In this document: positions 14,752 to 22,921 of the stretch, piece by piece
Layout: every line of letters starts with the position of its first letter
How positions within the stretch are numbered: the first letter of the stretch is position 1
Source of the DNA: Anaerolineales bacterium
GTDB lineage: Bacteria > Chloroflexota > Anaerolineae > Anaerolineales > Villigracilaceae
Length of the DNA stretch: 32,375 bases
Direction of reading: 5' to 3'
NCBI GenBank assembly: GCA_020060625.1
Contig: JAGUZU010000094.1
Coordinates: forward strand, 1 to 32,375
Notes under the pieces: model-generated
Databases searched by the model: none
What the model was told of the DNA's origin: nothing
What the model saw: the letters and a program-made list of their open reading frames with translations, nothing else
Position numbers and translations under genes: made by a program

Positions 14752-15951
14752 ATGTTATTAAAAAGACTGCCGGTCATTTTCTCCATTTTGATATTTTTAC
14801 TTGTGGCTTGCGGGGCTCCCACGGAATCATCCATCCTGTCTGCGGCGCTAAGCGAATTATCAGGCAAAGTGGACATGAAAATTGCAGGCGGGGACGATTT
14901 CACACCGGCGACGGTCGCTTCCACCTTGAACGTGAACGGTCAGATTCGAACAGGCGACGACGGACGCGTCCGTCTCGATCTTTCGTCTGGCACAATCATT
15001 CGGGTGGCTCCATCTTCGCTGTTCACACTTCTAAGTAACGAAGAGGTTGAAGGCGGGCTTGCAACCAAACTCAAGTTGGATATCGGCAAGGTGTTCATCA
15101 TCCTAAACGGCGGCAGCGCGGATGTCGAAACGCCATCCGGGGTGGCTTCGGTGCGCGGTTCCTACATGAAAGTGGAAGTTGACCCGGAGACATTGGATAT
15201 TTATGTCACCTGTCTTGAAGGGAATTGCTCCGCAAGCAACCCGGCGGGAACGGTCAATTTCACGAATGGTGAACGGGTCATTCTCTTCCACCGCGATCCT
15301 GTGACGGGCAATTGGACTGTTCCCAACGTCGAGCCGATGACGCCCGAGGAGTTCCAGGAATGGCTGGACGAAAATCCCGAAGCGAAGGAACTTTTCGAGC
15401 AAGCCATGGCGACGGTCACTGCGCTGGCGGAGTCAACCGAGGCTCCAACCGAAGAACCGACAGAAGAACCCACCCAGGAGCCAGGAACCGGGAGCGACGG
15501 CAATGGCAGTAATGGTGGAAGCAACGGATGTTTTTCAATCATCCAACCGCCGGCGGGTTCGAGTTTTCCAAAATACGGTCCGGTTGATTTTGAATGGGGG
15601 GACCAATCCGGCGCTGAATACTATGTCGTCACCTTTATTGATAAGAACGGATATCGAGTCACCATTCGAACCATGGACACAAGCGCCGCCTGGTATATCG
15701 AACTCTTCCCGGCAGGCGGCGAATATAACTGGTTTGTCACTGCTTATGGGGCGGATGGCGGCGAAATATGCTCTTCTGCTCCTGCCGCCTTCTCCAAGCC
15801 GCAGGGTGATCCCACGCCAAAGCCGCCAAAGGAAGAAGAGGAAGAAAAGGAGGAAATCGCATGTGATCCCTGCGACCCGGATTCGAGCTGCGCTCTCGAT
15901 CCCGAGTCCTATGAATGGTATTACACCTGTTCCGAATACCAATTGTATTAA
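14752..15951 (+). CDS. FecR-domain lipoprotein with Cys-rich C-terminus
   Basis: 399 aa. Signal peptide with lipobox LVAC (C20). Residues about 36-165 form a FecR domain: GKVDMKIAGGDDFTPA, then NGQIRTGDDGRVRLDLSSGT, then GSADVETPSGVASVRGSYM. FecR domains act outside the membrane, in anti-sigma proteins or in stand-alone surface proteins. An acidic helix (EEFQEWLDENPEAKELF) and a Glu/Pro/Thr linker (EEPTEEPTQEP) lead to a beta-sandwich (about 270-350; VDFEWGDQSGAEYYVVTF). The end has five Cys within about 30 residues (CDPCDPDSSC, then YYTCSEY). ATG 14752 has GGAGG 6 nt upstream, better than the in-frame ATG 14713 inside the previous gene. The next gene, a CHASE2 cyclase, starts 26 nt later. 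Confidence 0.83.
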   Translation: MLLKRLPVIFSILIFLLVACGAPTESSILSAALSELSGKVDMKIAGGDDFTPATVASTLNVNGQIRTGDDGRVRLDLSSGTIIRVAPSSLFTLLSNEEVEGGLATKLKLDIGKVFIILNGGSADVETPSGVASVRGSYMKVEVDPETLDIYVTCLEGNCSASNPAGTVNFTNGERVILFHRDPVTGNWTVPNVEPMTPEEFQEWLDENPEAKELFEQAMATVTALAESTEAPTEEPTEEPTQEPGTGSDGNGSNGGSNGCFSIIQPPAGSSFPKYGPVDFEWGDQSGAEYYVVTFIDKNGYRVTIRTMDTSAAWYIELFPAGGEYNWFVTAYGADGGEICSSAPAAFSKPQGDPTPKPPKEEEEEKEEIACDPCDPDSSCALDPESYEWYYTCSEYQLY

Positions 15952-15977
15952 CAAGAGCAATTTTGGGAACATGCGCA

Positions 15978-17852
15978 ATGGCAAAAGTAAAAAGCCCCAT
16001 TAATCTTCGCTTCGGTTTACTGCTGGGTACGGCGCTGCTTCTGCTGTCGGTTCAAATGGCAGGGCTTTTCCCGAATGTGACAACGCCCATCGAAAACATG
16101 GAATATTCCGCGCGCGACCTGTTCATGCGGCTGCGCGGGGCGGGGGAACCTTCCAGCGAGATCGTTATCGTGGCGATTGACGATTTTTCGTTCAACTGGA
16201 CGGGCTATCAGTGGCCCTGGCCGCGTTCCTATTTTGCGGGGATCGTGGACCAGATCAACGCGGGAGGCGGGAAGGTTGTCGGCGTGGACGTTATTCTCTT
16301 CGAGCCGGACCCGCTTCCGGCGAATGACGAGGCGTTCGCCCGGGCGCTCGAGGAAAGCGAAGCAGCGGTCAATGTCGTTCAAATCCTCAGAAAAAGCGAC
16401 CAGGGATTCCTCACTTTCACCCTGTTTCAACCGCAATCCCAGTATCGCCAGGTTTTGGATGCAGTCGGGATTACGTCCTTTGTTCGCGACGAAGACGCGA
16501 TCATCAGGGGCGTGCAAGCGTTCGATGCCTATAATGACGAAGTGTATTACAACTGGGCATTCGAGGCAGCGAGGTTGTATTTGGGAACCGAGCCTCCATC
16601 CCGCCAGACCGCGACGAGCCTGCAATTCAACGGTCAGTCCGTGCCGCTGAATGCGGGACAACTGCAAGTCAATTACGCGGGAGGCGCCGGGACATACCCA
16701 ACCTACTCCGCATCGGATGTCCACGACGGGGTCACGTTGGAACAAAATCCGGATGCTTTCCGAAACAAGATCGTGCTGATCGGCGCAACCACAGTGACGT
16801 TGCAGGATATTTATCCCACGCCGTTTTCGTCGCAAATCCCCACGCCCGGCGTGGAGATTGTTGCGAATGCGATTGACACGATCATCAACTCGAAATACAT
16901 CACCATCGCCCCGGCATGGCTGGCGTTGCTAATCATACTGGGAACAGCGTTCGTCGCGTATTTGATCACCCTGCCGAAACGCCCGACATTGATCGTTTCC
17001 CTGCTTGCCGTGGGCATGGTCGGGTATCTAATCGCGGCGTTTTGGATATTCGTCCGCCAGAGGTATGTCCTGCCCATCGTCGCGCCGCAGGTCATGCTTT
17101 TCCTGGGAGTCGTTTTACCAACCCTTGAACAGGCGGTTTCGCAGGAACTGGAAAAACGGCGCGTCCGCAACCTGTTCAGCCGCTTCATTTCGCCCGAGAT
17201 GGTCGATCAAATGATTTCCACGCAGGATTTATCCAGCCTGAACAAACGCGCAGATCTGACGATCCTCTTCTCGGACATCCGGGGCTTTACCACGCTATCC
17301 GAAAAACTCTCGCCGGAAGACGTTGTGGCGTTGTTGAATCCCTATCTGGAAGCCATGTCCAAAGTGATCTACAAGCACGGCGGAACCGTGGACAAGTACG
17401 AAGGCGATGCCATTATCGCGTTCTTCGGAGAGCCTGTCCCCTACAGGGACCATGCCGCGCGCGCATTGCGAGCGTCACTGGATATGCGAAAAGCCCTGGC
17501 AGACCTTAGACGTCAATGGGAAAAGGAGGGGCGCGCCACCCAGATCGAAATGGGCATTGGGCTGAACTCCGGCGAGGTATTTGTAGGTCTGCTGGGCTCG
17601 GAACAACGCATCAACTACACGGTCATCGGCGACAACGCCAACCTCGCCTCCCGCCTCCAGGACCTGACCAAAACCTACGCATGGCCGATCCTCATCAGCG
17701 AAAGCACCTACCAGCTGGTAAAGGATGAGTTCGATGCCGAACTTGTGGATGCGGTCACAGTAAAAGGCAAGACGCAGGCTGTCAACGTGTACAGAGTGCT
17801 GGGACGCAAGGGAGCGCCCGCGTCCGAACGATTGCAGTCTTGGGAGAAATAG
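15978..17852 (+). CDS. CHASE2-domain class III adenylate/guanylate cyclase
   Basis: 624 aa. An N-terminal membrane helix (about 12-30) is followed by an extracytoplasmic CHASE2 sensor domain (about 40-300; IVIVAIDDFSFNW, WPWPRSYFAGIVDQI, FRNKIVLIGATTVTLQD). Three further membrane helices (about 315-400) lead to a cytoplasmic class III cyclase domain (about 425-600). The metal aspartates are D433 (LFSDIRGFT) and D477 (YEGDAIIAFFG). The substrate lysine is in VDKYEGD, and the transition-state residues are in NYTVIGDNANLASRL, so the enzyme should be active. K in the first position and T in NYTV favour ATP, that is cAMP, though this is not certain. ATG 15978 (MAKVKSP) is preferred to 15915, which lies in the previous gene. 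It is last in the operon; a terminator follows at 17901. Confidence 0.9.
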   Translation: MAKVKSPINLRFGLLLGTALLLLSVQMAGLFPNVTTPIENMEYSARDLFMRLRGAGEPSSEIVIVAIDDFSFNWTGYQWPWPRSYFAGIVDQINAGGGKVVGVDVILFEPDPLPANDEAFARALEESEAAVNVVQILRKSDQGFLTFTLFQPQSQYRQVLDAVGITSFVRDEDAIIRGVQAFDAYNDEVYYNWAFEAARLYLGTEPPSRQTATSLQFNGQSVPLNAGQLQVNYAGGAGTYPTYSASDVHDGVTLEQNPDAFRNKIVLIGATTVTLQDIYPTPFSSQIPTPGVEIVANAIDTIINSKYITIAPAWLALLIILGTAFVAYLITLPKRPTLIVSLLAVGMVGYLIAAFWIFVRQRYVLPIVAPQVMLFLGVVLPTLEQAVSQELEKRRVRNLFSRFISPEMVDQMISTQDLSSLNKRADLTILFSDIRGFTTLSEKLSPEDVVALLNPYLEAMSKVIYKHGGTVDKYEGDAIIAFFGEPVPYRDHAARALRASLDMRKALADLRRQWEKEGRATQIEMGIGLNSGEVFVGLLGSEQRINYTVIGDNANLASRLQDLTKTYAWPILISESTYQLVKDEFDAELVDAVTVKGKTQAVNVYRVLGRKGAPASERLQSWEK

Positions 17853-17900
17853 CCGTCGGGGAGATACGATTAGATCAACAGAATCAAAATAAAGTCTGGA

Positions 17901-17940
17901 AGGATGCGGCAACTCCCCGGATGCCGCATCCTTTATTTGT
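17901..17940 (+). terminator. Terminator of the envelope-signalling operon
   Basis: A perfect 11-bp stem, AGGATGCGGCA (17901-17911) with TGCCGCATCCT (17922-17932), is followed by TTATTTGT. Confidence 0.8.
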
Positions 17941-17982
17941 GAAAGACTTGTGCAAACCTTATGGCTTTCTCATTATCGCTTG

Positions 17983-18079
17983 ACAAAACCAAGTTTTGTA
18001 CACGGATCGCACGGAAGACACGGAATCCTCCGTGAAAAACGAAAAAAAATCCGTTCATTCCGCGAAATCCGTGTACAAA
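17983..18079. repeat. MITE-like inverted repeat in the cyclase-rex spacer
   Basis: Perfect 13-bp arms TTTGTACACGGAT (17995-18007) and ATCCGTGTACAAA (18067-18079) enclose 59 nt made of CACGGA/TCCGTG-type words. A small hairpin, ACAAAAC-CAA-GTTTTGT (17983-17999), overlaps the left end. The 339-nt gap between the cyclase and rex thus holds a terminator, this element and the rex promoter, with no gene. Confidence 0.7.
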
Positions 18080-18120
18080 GAAGGCTCGAAACCAGACTTC
18101 GAGAAAGCCGTGTCGCAAAC

Positions 18121-18160
18121 CTGTGCTGAAATACACAAATTTGTATTTTTTTGGTATAGT
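18121..18160 (+). promoter_or_regulatory. rex promoter with candidate Rex operator
   Basis: At 18121-18138 lies CTGTG-N8-CACAA, one base away from the known Rex operator pattern TTGTG-N8-CACAA, with an AT-rich centre. A -10 box TATAGT follows at 18155-18160. The operator overlaps the expected -35 position, so bound Rex would block the promoter. This supports negative autoregulation that is relieved by NADH. Confidence 0.65.
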
Positions 18161-18191
18161 TATGCAAAATATCACAAAGGCGAGGGCTTAC

Positions 18192-18809
18192 ATGAACGCT
18201 GATAAGATACCGGATATTATCATTGGACGCTTGCCCATTTATTTGCGGGCATTACAACGCATGGCAGACAGCGGGTTAAAAACCACATCTTCACAGGAAC
18301 TTGGCGAACATGTCGGCATCTCCGCCGCCCAAATTCGCAAGGACATTTCACAGTTCGGCGAATTCGGAAAACAGGGTACGGGGTATTCCATCCAATTCCT
18401 TCTCGAAAAGCTCCGCGAAATATTGAGGGTTGACCGCATCTGGGACGTGGTTCTTGTGGGCGGCGGCGACATGGGTCATGCGCTTGCCAACTATCAGGGA
18501 TTCAAAAATCGCGGATTTCGCATCGTCGCCATTTTCGACAACAACCAGGAAAAAGTCGGTCAAAAGATCGGCGACTTTGTCATCGAAGACGCCAACACGA
18601 TGATCGAAAAGATCGAAGCGTCCGGCGTCAAGATCGCGATGCTCACCGTCCCCGCCTCCGCCGCGCAGGAAGTTGCGGATAAACTCACGCAGGCAGGCAT
18701 ACGAGCCATTCTCAACTACGCCCCCATCAGCCTCAACGTGCCGGATAATGTAAAAGTGCAATACATCGATCCGTCCACGCATTTGCAGCGGATGACATAT
18801 TATTTATAA
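18192..18809 (+). CDS. rex: Redox-sensing transcriptional repressor Rex
   Basis: 205 aa, normal Rex length. The N-terminal winged helix (1-80) has the family opening KIPDIIIGRLPIYLRAL and the recognition region SAAQIRKDISQFGEFGKQGTGY (quoted: AAQIRKDISQFGEFGKQGTG). The Rossmann domain has VVLVGGGDMGHALANY, with GGGDMG at 90-95 in place of the usual GAGNLG; the C-terminus ILNYAPISLNVPDNVKVQYIDPS is characteristic. Rex dimers bind DNA when NADH/NAD+ is low and repress fermentation, hydrogenase or respiratory genes. I chose ATG 18192 (AAAGGCGAGG upstream) because family members start just before this lysine; in-frame ATGs at 18123 and 18162 lie in the operator/promoter region. A candidate operator at 18121 suggests autoregulation. 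Confidence 0.93.
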   Translation: MNADKIPDIIIGRLPIYLRALQRMADSGLKTTSSQELGEHVGISAAQIRKDISQFGEFGKQGTGYSIQFLLEKLREILRVDRIWDVVLVGGGDMGHALANYQGFKNRGFRIVAIFDNNQEKVGQKIGDFVIEDANTMIEKIEASGVKIAMLTVPASAAQEVADKLTQAGIRAILNYAPISLNVPDNVKVQYIDPSTHLQRMTYYL

Positions 18810-18814
18810 ACGCG

Positions 18815-18845
18815 ATGCCCGGCAAAAAAAGCCGGGCATTTTCTT
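18815..18845 (+). terminator. Terminator after rex
   Basis: ATGCCCGGC (18815-18823) and GCCGGGCAT (18831-18839) form a perfect 9-bp stem with an all-A loop, followed by TTTTCTT. Confidence 0.88.
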
Positions 18846-18952
18846 ATTGGGGATGCGGCGGTCTGATCCACACCGAAGCCTTAATTCTCCCATCCGCCGC
18901 CCGCCTCAGACTCCGCCCCAGCCTGATTCCAACCATTCAGTCTTTCCATCCC

Positions 18953-18989
18953 GAATCAAAACAGGCGCCTCGATGAGACGCCTGTTCGT
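18953..18989 (-). terminator. Terminator of the atp-mreB operon
   Basis: Read on the minus strand, ACAGGCGTCTC and GAGGCGCCTGT pair over 11 bp with one wobble and loop ATC; TTTTGATT follows. It lies just downstream of the MreB-like stop. The remaining spacer back to the rex terminator (about 18846-18952) holds nothing I can identify. Confidence 0.75.
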
Positions 18990-19002
18990 ATCCAATCATT
19001 CG

Positions 19003-20010
19003 CTACACCTGCGGCAAATTCCTGCGGATGACGTTCAACATGCCGAAGCTTTTCACCGCGCCCTGCACGACGCATGTCAGCGGGTTATCCACCAGATAAG
19101 CGGGAATGCCCAGCGACTTGGTCAACAGTTTATCGATACCGCGCAATAACGCTCCGCCGCCGCACAACGCCACACCCCGGTCGATAATGTCCGAAACCAG
19201 TTCGGGCGGCGTCTTTTCCAGAACCTTGCGCCCCGTCTCGACAATCTGTTTCAACGGTTCCTGCAAGGCTTCGACGATCTCACCTGTCGTCAATGTGACC
19301 GGGCGGGGCAAACCAGTCACCTGGTCCTGTCCCTGCACTTCCATGCTGTTCTCGACATCCTGCGGAACAGCCGCGCCAATGCGAATCTTCAACTGCTCGG
19401 CGGTCTGTTGACCAATGATGACGCCATATTTGCGACGCACGTAATTGACGATGGCTTCATCGAGGTCGATGCCGCCCGCGCGCAGGGTATCCGCCGCAAC
19501 AATGCCATACATCGCCATGACAGCGGCTTCGGTGCAGCCGCCGCCCAGGCAGATGATCATGTTTCCAGAAGGAGAGTTGATGGGCAGGTCAATGCCGATT
19601 GCCGCAGCCAAAGGCTGCTGGATGAGATGCGCCTCGCGGCTTCCCGCCTCCATAACCGCCTCATAGACCGCTCTCCGCTCCACGCTGGTCACGCCATAAG
19701 GAACAGTAATCATCACGCGCGGGCGGAAGATGCGCATCGAACCGCTGACGCGCTGCAACAAGTACGCAAGCAGGGTCTCTGTGATCTCGTAATCGGCGAT
19801 CACGCCATTTTTAAGCGGACGCGCCACTTCGATATTTTCAGGAACTTTACCATACATATCCCGCGCCTCGATGCCTGCCGCAACCATTTTTTGCTCATCC
19901 ACCTCGATGGCAACAATGGTCGGTTCCTCCAACAACACTTGCGCATTGTCGGCAAGGCGCGTAAACATGGTCCCCAAATCTATACCAAGGTCTTTTGAAA
20001 AAAGCGCCAC
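19003..20010 (-). CDS. MreB/actin-fold protein with replaced catalytic residues
   Basis: 335 aa, the usual MreB length. Conserved parts are the phosphate-1 loop GIDLGT (9-14), EEPTIVAIE, the RPLKNGVIADYE segment, VPYGVTSVERRAVYEA, GGIDLDEAIVNYVRRKYG and the adenosine motif CGGGALLRGID. Two conserved sites are changed. The IEEP segment that carries the catalytic Glu reads LIQQPLAAAIG (Q131, Q132). The phosphate-2 motif DIGGGTTE reads CLGGGCTE (C154, C159). Known MreBs rely on these Glu, Asp and Thr residues for ATP hydrolysis, so this copy may bind but hydrolyse ATP poorly (inference). It starts with GTG 20010, only 6 nt after the atpC stop, so it is in the ATP synthase operon. No mreC/mreD is nearby. 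Confidence 0.85.
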   Translation of the reverse strand: MALFSKDLGIDLGTMFTRLADNAQVLLEEPTIVAIEVDEQKMVAAGIEARDMYGKVPENIEVARPLKNGVIADYEITETLLAYLLQRVSGSMRIFRPRVMITVPYGVTSVERRAVYEAVMEAGSREAHLIQQPLAAAIGIDLPINSPSGNMIICLGGGCTEAAVMAMYGIVAADTLRAGGIDLDEAIVNYVRRKYGVIIGQQTAEQLKIRIGAAVPQDVENSMEVQGQDQVTGLPRPVTLTTGEIVEALQEPLKQIVETGRKVLEKTPPELVSDIIDRGVALCGGGALLRGIDKLLTKSLGIPAYLVDNPLTCVVQGAVKSFGMLNVIRRNLPQV

Positions 20011-20016
20011 GCGGGT

Positions 20017-20457
20017 TTAATTCTCCGAGGAGTGCATGCGCATACTGCTCTTGCGATAACGGCGCACCGCATCCAGCCGCAAATTGGACCTGCGCAATGC
20101 GGCTTCCATGGCAAGATAGGTGTCTGTATCGGCGGGGACGCCCTTTGCAAGCACATCCTCTGCGCGTTTTCGGGCAGATTCGGCGCGGGAGACGTCGATC
20201 TCCTCCACATTCTCCGCCGCATCTGCAAGGATCGTAATGATGTCGGGCTGGACTTCGGCAACGCCGCCCGCCACGGTGAAGAGTTCTTCCTTGTCTCCTT
20301 TGCGCACTTTGATTATCCCGTATTTCAACGTGGTCAGGACAGGCGCATGCCGGGGAAGAACCCCCATCTCACCCGCCGCGCCGGGAAGCACAACAATATC
20401 CACGTCGCCGGTGAACACCGTGCGGTCTTGCGAGACAATTTCACATCGAATGGTCAT
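20017..20457 (-). CDS. atpC: ATP synthase epsilon subunit
   Basis: 146 aa. The N-terminal beta-sandwich (1-85; IVSQDRTVFTGDVDIVVLPG, GEMGVLPRHAPVLTTL, TVAGGVAEVQPDIITILAD) and the C-terminal helical pair (90-146; SRAESARKRAEDVL) match the F1 epsilon subunit. The C-terminal helices can extend to inhibit hydrolysis in bacteria. The end is unusually rich in Arg, Ser and His. It is preceded by a large hairpin (20469-20511), with AAGGAATG near ATG 20457. The MreB-like gene follows after 6 nt. Confidence 0.93.
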   Translation of the reverse strand: MTIRCEIVSQDRTVFTGDVDIVVLPGAAGEMGVLPRHAPVLTTLKYGIIKVRKGDKEELFTVAGGVAEVQPDIITILADAAENVEEIDVSRAESARKRAEDVLAKGVPADTDTYLAMEAALRRSNLRLDAVRRYRKSSMRMHSSEN

Positions 20458-20468
20458 AATTTCATTCC

Positions 20469-20511
20469 TTACGGATTACGAATCGTGCAATACGCGATTC
20501 GTAATCCGTAA
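20469..20511. repeat. Perfect 17-bp hairpin between atpD and atpC
   Basis: TTACGGATTACGAATCG (20469-20485) is exactly reverse complementary to 20495-20511, with a 9-nt loop. It lies only 4 nt downstream of the atpD stop and just above the atpC ribosome site. There is no T-run, so an mRNA stability or processing role, or a REP-type repeat, is more likely than termination. Confidence 0.8.
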
Positions 20512-20515
20512 TTGG

Positions 20516-21928
<1,413 letters not shown>

Positions 21929-22822
21929 TTATTTCGCGGCGAGCGCTTCCGCGCCGCCGACAATATCCAAAATATCGTTTGTGATCGCCTGCTGGCGAAC
22001 CTTGTTGTATGCCAGCTGCAAAGCGCCGACGAGTTCCTTGGCATTGTCGGTGGCATTGCGCATGGCAATCATGCGAGCCGCGTGTTCGCTGGCTTGTGAT
22101 TCGAGAATCGCCTGGTAGACCTGCAAAGCGGTAAAACGCGGAATGATCTCATCGAGAATTTCGCGTTGATCCGGTTCGTATTCATAAGCGGCGACAGGTC
22201 CGTTCGAGGCGTGATGCTCGAAATCCTCCACGCGTCCCTCTCCGCCGAGTTCGAGCGGGAGTAGTTTTTTCACGGTGGCTGCCTGCCGACCCATATTGAT
22301 GAAGTCGGTGTAGACGAGATATACCTCGTCCGCTTTTCCTTCGAGGAATTCGCCCACTGCCAGACGCCCAATCGCGGAAACATCCATGAAGGTGGGCGCG
22401 GCGGGAAGATTGCTGAAATCCGCGATCACCTGTTTGCGGCGGCGGATCAGCAAGTCCCTGCCCTTTCTGCCAACGGCAATGTATTTGACGGGGGTGGGAT
22501 TCTGGTCGAAGCGCTGGGCAGTGAAACGTATCACGTTGGAGTTGTATGCGCCTGCCAGTCCACGGTCGCCGGTTACGACGACCACCAGGGTATTATTCAC
22601 AGAATCACGGTTTGCGAGGAGCGGATGGAGGCTGTCGCGTCCTGGTTGTTCGGCGACATGTTTCAGAACCTGCCACGCTTTTGTCGCATAGGAACGCGTT
22701 GCCGTTACCGCATTGATCGCCTTTCGAACCTTGCTGGCGCTCACCGTTTCCAAAGCGCGCGTGACCTGCGAGATATTTTTTACGCTCTTTATTCGGAGCC
22801 GCATTTCACGAGCAGAAGCCAT
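21929..22822 (-). CDS. atpG: ATP synthase gamma subunit
   Basis: 297 aa, standard length. The N-terminal helix MRLRIKSVKNISQVTRAL and C-terminal helix ASEHAARMIAMRNATDNAKE form the rotor coiled coil; the central Rossmann-like part begins NTLVVVVTGDRGLAGAYNSN. It is the rotating shaft of F1. The usual atpA-atpG-atpD-atpC order is kept. The spacer from atpA is a 99-nt low-complexity hairpin. Confidence 0.95.
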   Translation of the reverse strand: MASAREMRLRIKSVKNISQVTRALETVSASKVRKAINAVTATRSYATKAWQVLKHVAEQPGRDSLHPLLANRDSVNNTLVVVVTGDRGLAGAYNSNVIRFTAQRFDQNPTPVKYIAVGRKGRDLLIRRRKQVIADFSNLPAAPTFMDVSAIGRLAVGEFLEGKADEVYLVYTDFINMGRQAATVKKLLPLELGGEGRVEDFEHHASNGPVAAYEYEPDQREILDEIIPRFTALQVYQAILESQASEHAARMIAMRNATDNAKELVGALQLAYNKVRQQAITNDILDIVGGAEALAAK

Positions 22823-22921
22823 AGATTAGTCCTTTAGTCTCTTAGTTTGATGGTTCGATAGTTGATTGCCAAGTCTCTCAGCCGGATAACTACATAACTA
22901 CTCAACTAATTAACTATCCAA
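22823..22921. repeat. Low-complexity imperfect hairpin between atpA and atpG
   Basis: The left half is built of TTAGT/TTGATGG/ATAGTTGA words and the right half of ACTACATAACTACTCAACTA words; the halves are roughly reverse complementary. It has no T-run. It is the same kind of element as 4712-4803. Confidence 0.55.

Noticed and set aside
15915-15977. Longer N-terminus for the CHASE2 cyclase
   Set aside because: The upstream ATG lies inside the FecR gene, and the natural signal-anchor helix begins just after ATG 15978.
17980-18004. TTGACA at 17980 as a promoter for rex
   Set aside because: No -10 box occurs at 16-18 nt; the nearest candidate is at about 13 nt. The TATAGT at 18155 near the Rex operator is the better promoter.
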